Assembly: GCA_022701275.1 (NCBI GenBank)
Contig: CP031740.1
Span: 4,041,001 to 4,105,000, forward strand
Reading direction: 5' to 3'
DNA length: 64,000 nt
Source: Microcoleus vaginatus PCC 9802
Lineage (GTDB): Bacteria; Cyanobacteriota; Cyanobacteriia; Cyanobacteriales; Microcoleaceae
Part shown: positions 27,070 through 36,200 of the stretch, piece after piece
How positions within the stretch are numbered: position 1 is the first letter of the stretch
Layout: each line of letters opens with the position of its first letter
Program-made: the position numbers and the translations under genes
Notes under the pieces: generated by a model
Databases searched by the model: none
What the model was told of the DNA's origin: nothing
Seen by the model: the letters and a program-made list of their open reading frames with translations, nothing else

Positions 27070-27357
27070 ATGACAGAAGCTTATCCGCGACAAGGCGAAG
27101 TTTATCTTGTTAGAGCTTTGCGAACGATCGGAGATACCAAAAAGCGTCCTGTTGCTGTCGTTTCCATAGATAGCCGGAATGAATTGAGCCGTACTGTACT
27201 GATTGTCCCTTTTACTAGCGATTTGAGAGGGGGCGAAACTCCGACTAGGGTTTTCATTCCTGCTGGTGAAGGAGGTTTAGAATCTGACTCGCTGGCTGTC
27301 TGCGAGCAAATTATAACTGTCCAAAAGACTTATCTGGAACAAGGCCCTTACGGTTAA
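27070..27357 (+). CDS. MazF/PemK-family toxin, truncated by an in-frame stop
   Basis: The 95-residue product has the MazF/PemK opening (PRQGEVYLVRALRTIGDTKK, RPVAVVSI) and the conserved PFTSDLRG. MazF proteins are usually 105-120 residues and cut RNA. After the stop at 27355-27357 the same frame continues LSADVLARIQRAIQMSIGIY to TGA 27424-27426. This is the missing C-terminal helix of the family. A single nonsense change has therefore removed about 22 residues. The toxin is probably inactive or weakened, while the antitoxin is intact. Confidence 0.85.
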   Translation: MTEAYPRQGEVYLVRALRTIGDTKKRPVAVVSIDSRNELSRTVLIVPFTSDLRGGETPTRVFIPAGEGGLESDSLAVCEQIITVQKTYLEQGPYG

Positions 27358-27486
27358 CTTAGTGCGGATGTCCTAGCAAGAATACAGAGGGCTATACAAA
27401 TGTCGATCGGCATTTATGAACTTTGAATGTTTCGGAAATTCTAAAATTTGTTACAATCTGTAAAAATACTGGAAAGGATAGGTAAA

Positions 27487-28923
27487 ATGCGGGTTGCGAT
27501 CGCAGGTGCGGGACTGGCTGGAATGACCACAGCAGTCGATTTAGTGGAGGCTGGCCACCAAGTAGAAATTTTTGAATCCCGCCCCTTTGTCGGCGGCAAA
27601 GTCGGCAGTTGGGTAGATCCCGACGGCAATCACGTTGAAATGGGTTTGCACGTCTTCTTCGGCTGTTATTATAACTTATTTGCCCTGATGAAAAAAGTGG
27701 GAGCATTTGACGATTTGCTCCTCAAAGAACACGTCCACACTTTTATCAATCGAGGCGGCGAAACTGGTTCTTTAGATTTTCGCTTTCCCGTGGGTGCTCC
27801 TTTGCACGGTTTGAAGGCGTTTTTCACGACATCTCAGCTATCCGTACAAGACAAAATTCAAAATGCGATCGCCCTGGGAACTAGCCCGATCGTCCGAGGT
27901 TTGATAGACTTTGACGGGGCAATGAAAACTATCCGCGATTTGGATAAAATTAGCTTCGCTGACTGGTTCCGCAGCCAAGGTGGCAACCAAAACTCGCTCA
28001 AAAGAATGTGGAATCCGATCGCCTACGCACTGGGTTTTATCGACACTGAAAATATTTCAGCCCGGTGTATGTTGACAATCTTTCAATTTTTTGCCTCAAA
28101 AACCGAAGCCTCTGTCATGCGGATGCTGGCTGGTTCTCCCAACGAATATTTGCACAAACCCATTGTGGAATATTTGGAAAAAAAAGGAGCAAAAATTTAC
28201 ACGCGGCGCAGAGTCCGAGAAATTCAGTTTGAAGAAGGCGAAGAAACCCGCGTAACAGGCTTGCTAGTAGCTAACGGCGAAACAGAAGAAAATATTACCG
28301 CAGACGCTTACGTGTTCGCCTGCGACGTGCCCGGAATTCAGAAAATATTGCCCCCAGCTTGGCGCAAATGGTCAGAGTTTGACAACATTTATAAATTAGA
28401 TGCGGTGCCGGTGGCTACAGTACAATTGCGGTTCGACGGTTGGGTAACGGAACTGGAAGACGAAGCCAAGCGCAAACAGTTGAGCCACGCTGTAGGAATC
28501 GATAATTTGCTATATTCAGCAGATGCAGATTTTTCTTGTTTTGCAGATTTGGCGCTGACAAGTCCCAAAGATTATTATCAAGAAGGACAAGGTTCGCTGC
28601 TGCAGTTGGTGCTGACACCGGGAGATCCGTTTATTAAACAAAGCAATGAGGCGATCGCCCAACACGTACTTAAGCAAGTTCAGGATTTATTCCCGTCAGC
28701 GCGGGAATTAAACATGACTTGGTACAGTGTAGTGAAGCTCGCTCAATCTTTGTATCGCGAAGCACCGGGGATGGATGTTTTCCGCCCTGCTCAAAAAACT
28801 CCGATCGCCAATTTCTTTCTAGCAGGAAGTTACACTCAGCAAGACTACATTGATAGCATGGAAGGAGCGACACTTTCAGGCCATCAAGCGGCTAAGGCAA
28901 TTCTCGAAGCTTACAGTCATTAG
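27487..28923 (+). CDS. zds: Zeta-carotene desaturase
   Basis: The 478-residue FAD enzyme desaturates zeta-carotene toward lycopene in the plant-type cyanobacterial carotenoid pathway. The N-terminal FAD-binding motif [17 protein letters not shown] is at residues 3-19, followed by [16 protein letters not shown]. The C-terminal carotenoid-enzyme signature is [23 protein letters not shown] 27487 follows an AAGGATAGG stretch; the longer frame from 27448 adds residues outside the family. Zds acts at the membrane with plastoquinone as acceptor. The SRPBCC gene follows after 176 bases, a common cyanobacterial arrangement. Confidence 0.96.
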   Translation: MRVAIAGAGLAGMTTAVDLVEAGHQVEIFESRPFVGGKVGSWVDPDGNHVEMGLHVFFGCYYNLFALMKKVGAFDDLLLKEHVHTFINRGGETGSLDFRFPVGAPLHGLKAFFTTSQLSVQDKIQNAIALGTSPIVRGLIDFDGAMKTIRDLDKISFADWFRSQGGNQNSLKRMWNPIAYALGFIDTENISARCMLTIFQFFASKTEASVMRMLAGSPNEYLHKPIVEYLEKKGAKIYTRRRVREIQFEEGEETRVTGLLVANGETEENITADAYVFACDVPGIQKILPPAWRKWSEFDNIYKLDAVPVATVQLRFDGWVTELEDEAKRKQLSHAVGIDNLLYSADADFSCFADLALTSPKDYYQEGQGSLLQLVLTPGDPFIKQSNEAIAQHVLKQVQDLFPSARELNMTWYSVVKLAQSLYREAPGMDVFRPAQKTPIANFFLAGSYTQQDYIDSMEGATLSGHQAAKAILEAYSH

Positions 28924-28950
28924 TCATTAGTCGTCTCTCGTTTTTTCTGG

Positions 28951-29061
28951 TTCCCAGGCTATGCCTGGGAATGCCTATCAGGAGGCTCCGCCTCCAGTAT
29001 TTAGACAGAAAACGCGAGGCAGAGCAAGAGTGAAATGCGTTACCAGGCTCTGCCTGGTAAC
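28951..29061. repeat. Cluster of three REP-like hairpins
   Basis: TTCCCAGG/CCTGGGAA at 28951-28971, GGAGGC/GCCTCC at 28981-28995, and GTTACCAGG/CCTGGTAAC at 29039-29061 are consecutive hairpins. They are related to the element at 16367-16438. Confidence 0.75.
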
Positions 29062-29064
29062 CAG

Positions 29065-29097
29065 AAATCTAAAATCTAAAATCTAAAATCTAAAATC
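29065..29097. repeat. AAATCTA heptamer repeat
   Basis: Nearly five copies of AAATCTA end three bases before the ATG of the SRPBCC gene and occupy its ribosome-binding position. Confidence 0.75.
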
Positions 29098-29099
29098 GC

Positions 29100-29546
29100 A
29101 TGACTGATTGGTTAGAACACAGCGTCCAAATAGAAGTAGCAATTCCCATCGAATTAGCGTGGCAACTCTGGTCAGACTTAGAGCAAATGCCGCGCTGGAT
29201 GAAGTGGATAGAATCAGTTCGCATTCTCGAAGACAACCCAGAATTGTCGCGCTGGAAACTCGCAACTGGCGGGTTAGAATTTAGCTGGCTTTCTCGGATT
29301 CTCAAAGTAGTGCCGAATCAGATAATTCAGTGGGAATCGGTAGACGGTTTGCCAAATCGGGGTGCGATAAGATTTTACGATCGCAAAAGCAGCAGCATTG
29401 TCAAAATGACGGTAGCTTATGGAGTTCCCGGCTGGCTGGCAAAATTGATGGACAATTCATTTCTAGCGCGAGTAGTTGAATCGACTCTTATGGCAGACTT
29501 GGAAAGGTTTAAAGAGTATGCTCTGAAAGTTAAGGCGACTTCTTAA
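29100..29546 (+). CDS. SRPBCC (START/Bet v1-like) ligand-binding protein
   Basis: The 148-residue protein is a cyclase/dehydrase-type SRPBCC domain, with EHSVQIEVAIPIELAWQLWS at the N-terminus and FSWLSRILKVVPNQIIQWES in the sheet. Members bind hydrophobic ligands in a deep pocket. Its place behind zds suggests a role with carotenoids or quinones, which is inference from context. The ATG is directly preceded by a heptamer repeat, so there is no normal Shine-Dalgarno sequence. Confidence 0.88.
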   Translation: MTDWLEHSVQIEVAIPIELAWQLWSDLEQMPRWMKWIESVRILEDNPELSRWKLATGGLEFSWLSRILKVVPNQIIQWESVDGLPNRGAIRFYDRKSSSIVKMTVAYGVPGWLAKLMDNSFLARVVESTLMADLERFKEYALKVKATS

Positions 29547-29636
29547 ATTATGAGGATTAAAGTCATAACTACTAACCAGTTTGTAGTAAGGACTTCAGTC
29601 CTTTAATTTCTAATTTAGGACTTAGGCACCCGAACA

Positions 29637-29705
29637 AAGAAACCGGGTTTTTGAACCGAGATTGAAAGTTTTAAGCAAATATTTTGGTTAAAAACCAGGT
29701 TTCTG
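29637..29705. repeat. Single degenerate unit of the GAAACCGGGTTTC family
   Basis: A head hairpin AAGAAACCGGGTTTTT (29637-29652) and a decayed tail AAAAACCAGGTTTCT (about 29690-29704) form one isolated unit upstream of the kinase gene. Confidence 0.65.
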
Positions 29706-29805
29706 GTCGCCCGTGCGTCCAAGACTATAATTGTAACGCGAGAGTCGATCGTCCTTTGGCGTCAGTATCATAGAGATGTGCTGCTGATTCCTTCTCGGTT
29801 CAGTT

Positions 29806-31797
29806 ATGAGTTACTGCCTAAACCCCGCTTGTCAAAACCCGCAAAATGCCGATCGTACCCAATTCTGCCTGAATTGCGGCTCCAAACTGTTGCTGAGAGA
29901 GCGTTACCGCGCCATCAAACCCCTGGGGCGCGGCGGTTTTGGTCGCACTTTTTTAGCAGTAGACGAAGACAAACCCTCAAAACCGCGCTGTGCAATTAAA
30001 CAGTTTTTCCCGCTATCCCAAGGTACCAGCAGCAGCGAAAAAGCAGCAGAATTATTCAACCGAGAAGCGGTGCGGCTGGACGAATTGGGGAAACACCCGC
30101 AAATTCCCGAACTGCTGGCGCACTTTCAGCAGGAACGCTATCAGTATTTGGTACAGGAATTTATAGAAGGTCAGAATTTACAGGAAGAGTTGGCGCGGAC
30201 TGGGCCTTTCAGCGAAAGTCAGATTCTGAGTCTGCTGAAGGATTTATTGCCAGTATTGCAGTTCGTGCACGATCGCAGTGTAATTCACCGAGATATTAAA
30301 CCCCCCAACATTATCCGGCGCCGCATTTCTAAAACTCCCATCATTTATACTTACCCAGCATTAACCGGCGAATTAGTTTTAGTTGATTTTGGCGCGGCAA
30401 AAGTTGTGGAGGGTTTGAGAGAAACCGGTACAGTCATCGGTTCTCCCGAATTTGTGGCGCCGGAACAAATTAGAGGTCAAGCGGTTTATGCCAGCGATTT
30501 GTACAGTTTGGGAGTAACTTGCATTTATTTGCTAACTCAAATATCTCCTTTTGAGTTGTTTGATATTAATCAAGATGTTTGGGTTTGGCGAGACTTTTTG
30601 AAGGTTCAAATTGATCCGAAATTAAGTCGCATCCTCGACAAAATGATCGAATCGAGTCTCAGTCGGCGCTACAAATCTGTAGCTGAGGTATTGAAAGATT
30701 TGCAGCCGCAGCAGTCGGCAGCACAGGTTGCGACTCCGGCGGCCCCTGCTATTTCCATGCCGCAGAGGACGCCAGTGGTGCAGAATGCAGTGCCGCCAAC
30801 GCTTGCAGGCACAATCATACCTGTGCCGCCGATGCAGCGGGTTGTACCCGCACGCGCGCCTACTTGGAGGTGTGTTCATACTCTGGTAGGGCATTCTAAT
30901 GCTGTCACGTCGGTAGTTTTCAGTCCTGATGGCGCGATTTTAGCTAGCGGCAGTGAGGACAAGACGATTGAGATGTGGAAGTTGGATGCGGGTAAGCGGT
31001 GGTACACTCTCACGGGTCATTCTGAGTGGGTGACTTGTGTAGCGTTTAGTCCTGATGGCGCGAGTTTGGCTAGTGGCGGCCGGGACAAAATGATTCATAT
31101 TTGGGATTTGAATAAGGGTAAGTGGTGGTACGCTTTGGCTGGTCATTCTGACAGGGTTTCTGCTGTGGCGTTTAGTCGGGATGGTCAGGTTTTGGCTAGC
31201 GGCAGTCGCGACAAAACTGTGCAGTTGTGGAATTTGAATAAGGGAAGGCGGATGTCGGCTTTGACGGGTCACGCTGGCGGGGTGGAGGCGGTGGCTTTTA
31301 GTGCTGGCGGGGAGTTTTTGGCTAGTGCCAGTCGGGACAAGACTGTGCAGTTGTGGGATTGGCAAAAGGGTCGATCGATTTGTACTTTAGCAGAGCACGG
31401 GGATTGGGTGCGGGCGATCGTTTTTGCGACCCCCCCCAGCCCCCCCTTGGTAAGGGGGGGAGTAGGAGAAGGATTGATTTTGGCGACGGGGAGTCGGGAT
31501 GGTACGGCGAAGCTGTGGCGGGTGGATGCACAGGGGCGAGGGACGCTGTTGCGGAGTATGAGGGACAATTCTGGGGATGTTTTGTGTCTGGCGTTGAGTC
31601 CGGATGGTCGGGTTTTGGCGACGGGGAGTCGGGATGGGACGATTTATTTGTGGGATGCGGGTACGGGGGGTTTGCTGGAAATTCTGACGGGCCACAGGGG
31701 GGAGGTTTTGTCGGTGGCGTTTAGTGCTGATGGGAGGAGTTTGGCTAGCGGTGCGGGCGATCGAACTGTGAAGATTTGGCGGGGGATTGGCCATTAG
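29806..31797 (+). CDS. Serine/threonine protein kinase with zinc ribbon and seven WD40 repeats
   Basis: The 663-residue protein has an N-terminal zinc ribbon (C4, C9, C21, C24), then a Hanks-type kinase domain (about residues 34-300). The kinase has GRGGFGRTF, AIKQFF, the catalytic HRDIKPPN (H161, D163), a VDFGAAK activation segment and APEQIRG. A proline/alanine-rich linker leads to seven WD40 blades (about 355-660, LTGHSEWVTCVAFSPDGASL). Such kinases are cytoplasmic cyanobacterial signalling proteins with unknown targets. In blade 5 the expected SPDG turn is replaced by TPPSPPLVRGGVGEG, encoded by an inserted palindromic repeat that keeps the frame. Confidence 0.94.
   Translation: MSYCLNPACQNPQNADRTQFCLNCGSKLLLRERYRAIKPLGRGGFGRTFLAVDEDKPSKPRCAIKQFFPLSQGTSSSEKAAELFNREAVRLDELGKHPQIPELLAHFQQERYQYLVQEFIEGQNLQEELARTGPFSESQILSLLKDLLPVLQFVHDRSVIHRDIKPPNIIRRRISKTPIIYTYPALTGELVLVDFGAAKVVEGLRETGTVIGSPEFVAPEQIRGQAVYASDLYSLGVTCIYLLTQISPFELFDINQDVWVWRDFLKVQIDPKLSRILDKMIESSLSRRYKSVAEVLKDLQPQQSAAQVATPAAPAISMPQRTPVVQNAVPPTLAGTIIPVPPMQRVVPARAPTWRCVHTLVGHSNAVTSVVFSPDGAILASGSEDKTIEMWKLDAGKRWYTLTGHSEWVTCVAFSPDGASLASGGRDKMIHIWDLNKGKWWYALAGHSDRVSAVAFSRDGQVLASGSRDKTVQLWNLNKGRRMSALTGHAGGVEAVAFSAGGEFLASASRDKTVQLWDWQKGRSICTLAEHGDWVRAIVFATPPSPPLVRGGVGEGLILATGSRDGTAKLWRVDAQGRGTLLRSMRDNSGDVLCLALSPDGRVLATGSRDGTIYLWDAGTGGLLEILTGHRGEVLSVAFSADGRSLASGAGDRTVKIWRGIGH
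31431..31472. repeat. Palindromic repeat inserted in frame in WD40 blade 5
   Basis: CCCCCCTT (31441-31448) pairs with AAGGGGGG (31452-31459) inside a C-run/G-run element common between cyanobacterial genes. A related ACCCTTGGAAGGGGGGG lies at about 39484-39500. Here it lies inside a coding region without breaking the frame. Confidence 0.75.
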
Positions 31798-31841
31798 GGG
31801 CGATGTCAAGAGTGTCCGCTTAAAAAATCTCATATTTATGC

Positions 31842-31871
31842 TTGACAGGCGATCGAATGTTCTGCTACATT
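31842..31871 (+). promoter_or_regulatory. Promoter of tRNA-Val
   Basis: TTGACA at 31842-31847 and TACATT at 31866-31871 are 18 bases apart and end 12 bases before the mature tRNA. Confidence 0.7.
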
Positions 31872-31883
31872 AGGAATTCGTGA

Positions 31884-31957
<74 letters not shown>

Positions 31958-32120
31958 TGAATTTCCATCATTTATAAATCCAAAGTTTTAGGTTTGCCCT
32001 CCTACCCAGAGTCTGGTCTTTAGCTAGACAATTAACCTATTAGTTAGATAATTAATTTAAAAATCTGACGCACCCTACTGAATCAGAATCAAATGATATT
32101 AGAGCATGGGAGACTTTACC

Positions 32121-32729
32121 ATGACTCAAGCGATATCGAAGTTAATGAGTTTTGATGAATTTCAGGAAGGAAAACCCGAAAACGGACGCTATGAATTACA
32201 TAACGGAGTTATGGTTGAAATGCCATATCCAACTGGTAAACATTCAGCGAGCGCGGGTTTTCAAGCGATAGAGTTGGGTTTAGAAATCAGGCGATTACAA
32301 CTTCCTTACTTTATTCCGAAAGAATGTACAATTAAATTTAACGATAACTCTGGCTACGCTCCAGATGTGATTGTATTAGATAAACAAGCCGTAGAAGCCA
32401 ATGAGTCTCTATGGGAAAGAGAATCAGTTATTACTCATGGAAATTGGGTCAAATTAGTGATTGAAGTGGTCAGCACAAATTGGCGCGATGATTATGCACA
32501 TAAAATGATTGATTATGAAGCATTAAGCATTCCTGAATATTGGATTGTAGATTATTTGGGTTTAGGGGGTAGCCGTTATATTGGTTATCCGAAAGAGCCT
32601 ACTTTATCGGTTTATCAGTTAGTAGATGGTGAGTATCAAATTAAGCTGTTTCGGGGAGATGAAAGAATTGAATCAGTGGTGTTTCCCCAGTTGAATTTGA
32701 CCGCTAAGCAAATTTTTAACGCTGGATAA
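32121..32729 (+). CDS. Uma2-family putative endonuclease
   Basis: The 202-residue protein is a Uma2 (DUF820) member of the PD-(D/E)XK fold, a family greatly expanded in cyanobacteria. It opens with AISKLMSFDEFQEGKPENGR and YELHNGVMVEMPYPTGKH. The nuclease core has GYAPDVIVLDKQAVEANE and KLVIEVVSTNWRDDYAHKMI. ATG 32121 is eight bases after GGGAG, better than ATG 32106. Uma2 proteins have no firmly established role. The gene lies between tRNA-Val and a tRNA pseudogene, suggesting it arrived with the duplication. Confidence 0.9.
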   Translation: MTQAISKLMSFDEFQEGKPENGRYELHNGVMVEMPYPTGKHSASAGFQAIELGLEIRRLQLPYFIPKECTIKFNDNSGYAPDVIVLDKQAVEANESLWERESVITHGNWVKLVIEVVSTNWRDDYAHKMIDYEALSIPEYWIVDYLGLGGSRYIGYPKEPTLSVYQLVDGEYQIKLFRGDERIESVVFPQLNLTAKQIFNAG

Positions 32730-32739
32730 GTGCTGAGGC

Positions 32740-32813
32740 GATCGCATAGCTAAGTTGGTCAGAGCACTACAATGCCATTGTAGGGGTCACTTGTTAGAGT
32801 CCAGTTTTGTCCA
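32740..32813 (+). pseudogene. tRNA pseudogene (tRNA-Val derived, anticodon GCC)
   Basis: The 74 bases align without gaps to tRNA-Val at 31884 with about 11 mismatches. The acceptor stem no longer pairs and now contains a GCGATCGC octamer. The T-loop reads TTAGAGT. The D- and T-stems each have a broken pair. The anticodon stem remains paired through a compensatory change (CTACA/TGTAG), and the anticodon has become GCC. It is not expected to be a working tRNA. A strong terminator follows. Confidence 0.85.
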
Positions 32814-32818
32814 TAGCT

Positions 32819-32850
32819 AAAACCCGCCCACAAAGCGGGTTTTGTTTTTT
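32819..32850 (+). terminator. Intrinsic terminator after the tRNA pseudogene
   Basis: A perfect 9-bp stem AAAACCCGC/GCGGGTTTT with a 7-base loop is followed by G and six T residues. It may be the original terminator of the tRNA locus. Confidence 0.85.
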
Positions 32851-33031
32851 CTACAACCAAACTGGTAGATTTGGCATTATCAATTAGGAATGACAGAATA
32901 TGTCTAGGGCAGAGATTTAGTACAGTCGCCACGTTTTGTCGAGGCTGTTGCTGGGCCGTTGCGTAGTTTGCATGAGTTCGCTGTTAAAGAAACGCTAGCC
33001 CGATTCTCGTCGGCACTATTCCCATCCGTGA

Positions 33032-33187
33032 ACAAAGCGCAAGCAAGCAGAACAAGAAAGAGAACAACTGTTAGAATGCGATCGCCTTGCAGAGTCCCAA
33101 GCAGAAGCCGCTAACCGGATTCAAGACGAGTTTTTAGCGGTGCTGTCCCATGAGGGGCGATCGCCCGTGTGCTTAAACACTGAATGA
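33032..33187 (+). pseudogene. Histidine kinase remnant (PAS end to H-box)
   Basis: The frame reads TKRKQAEQEREQLL, then ANRIQDEFLAVLSHE, and ends GRSPVCLNTE-stop. It matches the junction between a PAS domain and a HisKA dimerisation domain. It is nearly identical to AANRIKDEFLAVLSHELRTP in the adjacent intact kinase. The frame is destroyed straight after the phospho-accepting His-Glu, where a GGGCGATCGCCC palindrome occurs. The region before it (32851-33031) shows no gene. Confidence 0.8.
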
Positions 33188-33264
33188 CTTAGGTTTTGGG
33201 CATATTATATTTTGATTCCCTAACAATAACTGGCATAATAGGTAAATAGGCAGGACTAACCGCA

Positions 33265-36200
33265 ATGAAAGTAGAACGTACACACTCCTTGAATGATGGA
33301 CAAGAGCTTACTGTAAATTTTCCTCAAGAGCTATGTACGGACTGCCAAGCACTCGAAGCACGACGATTTGCGGTGATAGTCGATCACATGGCTGAGGCTT
33401 TTATTTCTATTAATTCAGAGTGGCGCTGCACCTATGTCAACCATAAAGCAGAGCAGCTTTTAACCAGGAAGCGGCAACACCTGATAGGCAAAAATATATG
33501 GACTATATTTTCGGTCGATCTTACCTCTGAGCTATATAAGTATTGTCATCGAGCGATCGTAACGCCAACGGCGATCGAGTTTGAAGAACACTACCCCTCA
33601 CTCAACAAGTGGTTAAAAATTCGCCTCATCAAGAGTGAAGATGGCTTACTTATTTACTTCCAAGACACGACTCAAACATCTCAACTCGATCGACAATTGA
33701 AAGCCGAAATTACAAAGTGCCAGCAGGTGGAAGCGACCCTTCAGAAAGAACAGGACTTTTTGAAGGCAATCCTAAACAACGTTCAAGCTGGCATTGTCGC
33801 TTGCGATGCAGATGGCATATTGACGGTATTTAACCAAGCAGCTAAAGATTTCCATGGGGTACCTCAGCAGCCACTTCCACCGGCTCAATGGGCTCAGTAT
33901 TATAATTTGTATTTGCCCGACGGCAAAACACCCATGAATACAGAGGATATTCCCCTGTTCCAGGCCTTGCAAGGACACAACGTTCGTGATTTGGAAATGA
34001 TGATTGTTCCGCAGCAGGGAACGCCGCGAATGCTGTTAGCAACTGGACAGGCGATTATTGCCGCCAACGGCGAAAAACAAGGTGCTGTTGTCGTGATGCA
34101 CGACATTACACAACGCAAGCAGGCAGAAACTGCTCTGCGTGAGGGTGAAGCGCAATTATCCAGCATCTTCCAAACTATTCCTGATGGCATCACTATTTTA
34201 GATTCTACCGGACAGATTATTGCCGCAAATAGGGCAGCAGAGAGGATTTTAAGATTAACTAGCAGCGACATTGTGGAGCGAGGCTATAAAGATCCATCCT
34301 GGTTCATTACAACCGTGGAGGGTCATCCTTTCCCAGAAGATGAACTGCCGTTTGCGAGGGTTATGCAAACAGGTCAGGCTATTTATGGCATTGAACATGC
34401 CATTAACCATGCCGATGGCACCCGCACGATTCTCTCGATCAATGCTTCCCCTTTGTTTGACGCAGAAGAACAAATTATCAATATCATTGCTGCTTTCAGC
34501 GACATTACTGAACGCAAGCAAACCGAAGACGAACGAGTACAGCTTGTTCAAGAACAGGCAGCCCGTGCTTTAGCAGAGGTTTCTCAGGAAAAATCAGCAT
34601 TTTTAGCCCAAGTGAGTGCTGTCCTTTCCTCTTCGCTAGAGTATGAACAAACTCTCCAAAGCGTTGCAAAGCTGGCAGTTCCTTATTTTGCAGATTGGTG
34701 TAGTGTTGATTTGCTAAATGACGATCGCACAATCAGTCGTGTTGCAGTTGCTCATTCAGATCCCGAAAAAGTGAAGTTGGGCTGGGAGTTGGCTCAACGC
34801 TTTCCCAGACATCTCGATGATGGGTATGGCATTACTAAAGTCATGCAAACAGGACAGGTTGAAATTGGGATTGAGATTACAGATGAACAGTTAGTTGCCA
34901 CAGTGCCGAATGGTGAATACCTGGAAATCTTACGTGGAGTTGGGTTAAAGTCCTGCATCATTGCACCGCTACAGGCACGCGGGCGCGTGTTGGGTAGCAT
35001 TACCTTTGTGTTTACTGAATCCGATCGCCGCTATCGCCTGGAAGACATTGGCCTGGCTGAAGATTTGGCTCAGCGAGCAGCGATCGCCATTGATAACGCT
35101 CGTCTCTATAATGAAACACAACAAGCGAAATTAGCCGCCGAACTCGCTGCAAACCGGACGGCTCGACTGCTGGCGGTGATGACAGCTTTGTCTGAATCCC
35201 TAACTTCGGCTCAAGTGGCTCAGGTGATTATTGAACAGGGAATGTCCGCACTGGGAGCAAGTTCTGGTTTGCTTGCGGTATTAAACCAGGATGCAAGCGA
35301 ACTGGAGATTATTCAAGCCATTGGCTATGAGCACGTAGGAGACTTTCAGCGCAGTTTTTCACTTCATGCACCCTATCCTCTGGCAGAAGCTGTGCGAAGT
35401 GGGCAACCTGTTTGGGTAGAAACTATTGAAAACCGAATTGCCCGTTATCCTCATTTAGCCCAAGCTTATGCCAAGGCTGGTTCAGAAGCCTGGATTTCAG
35501 TGCCATTGTTGATTGAAGGACAAGCCGTTGGTGGGCTATCGCTGAGTTTTTCGACCCTTCCCCGACTTTCCGAGAGCGATCGCGCTTTTGTTTTGGCACT
35601 GGCACAGCAGTCGGCGCAGTCGATCGACCGAGCACGGCTCTACGAGTCAGAATCGCAAGCACGGACACAAGCAGAAGCAGCTAACCGAATTAAAGATGAG
35701 TTCTTAGCTGTCTTGTCGCACGAATTGCGAACTCCGTTGAATCCGATTCTGGGTTGGACTCGACTGCTGCGAAGGGGAACCCTGGATTCTGGCAAGACGG
35801 CGGTAGCTCTCGAAACGATTGAACGCAATACCCAGTTGCAAGTTCAACTGATTGAGGATTTGCTGGATATTTCTCGCATTCTGCAAGGCAAGCTGAGTTT
35901 GAACTCTACTCCTATTAATTTGAAAACAACTCTTAAAGCTGCGCTCGAAACAGTTAGTTTAGCCGCCGAAGCGAAAAACATTCAAATTCAAACTCACCTA
36001 GAACCCAATGTCGGCGATGTATTAGGAGATGCTACCCGATTGCAACAGGTTGTCTGGAATTTGCTCACCAATGCCATTAAGTTCACCCCAACAGGAGGTC
36101 GAGTTGAAGTTGAGCTAAAAAGGATTGATTCCTATGCTCAAATTCAAGTCAGGGATACAGGGAAAGGGATTAAGCCAGAATTTATTCCCTATGTATTTGA

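Noticed and set aside
31387..31833. Minus-strand frames opposite the WD40 region
   Set aside because: They are shadows of repeated WD40 codons and show Pro/Ser/Thr-biased sequence only.
32740..32813. Functional tRNA-Gly with anticodon GCC
   Set aside because: The acceptor stem does not pair, the T-loop lacks the normal TTCGA, and stem pairs in D- and T-arms are broken.
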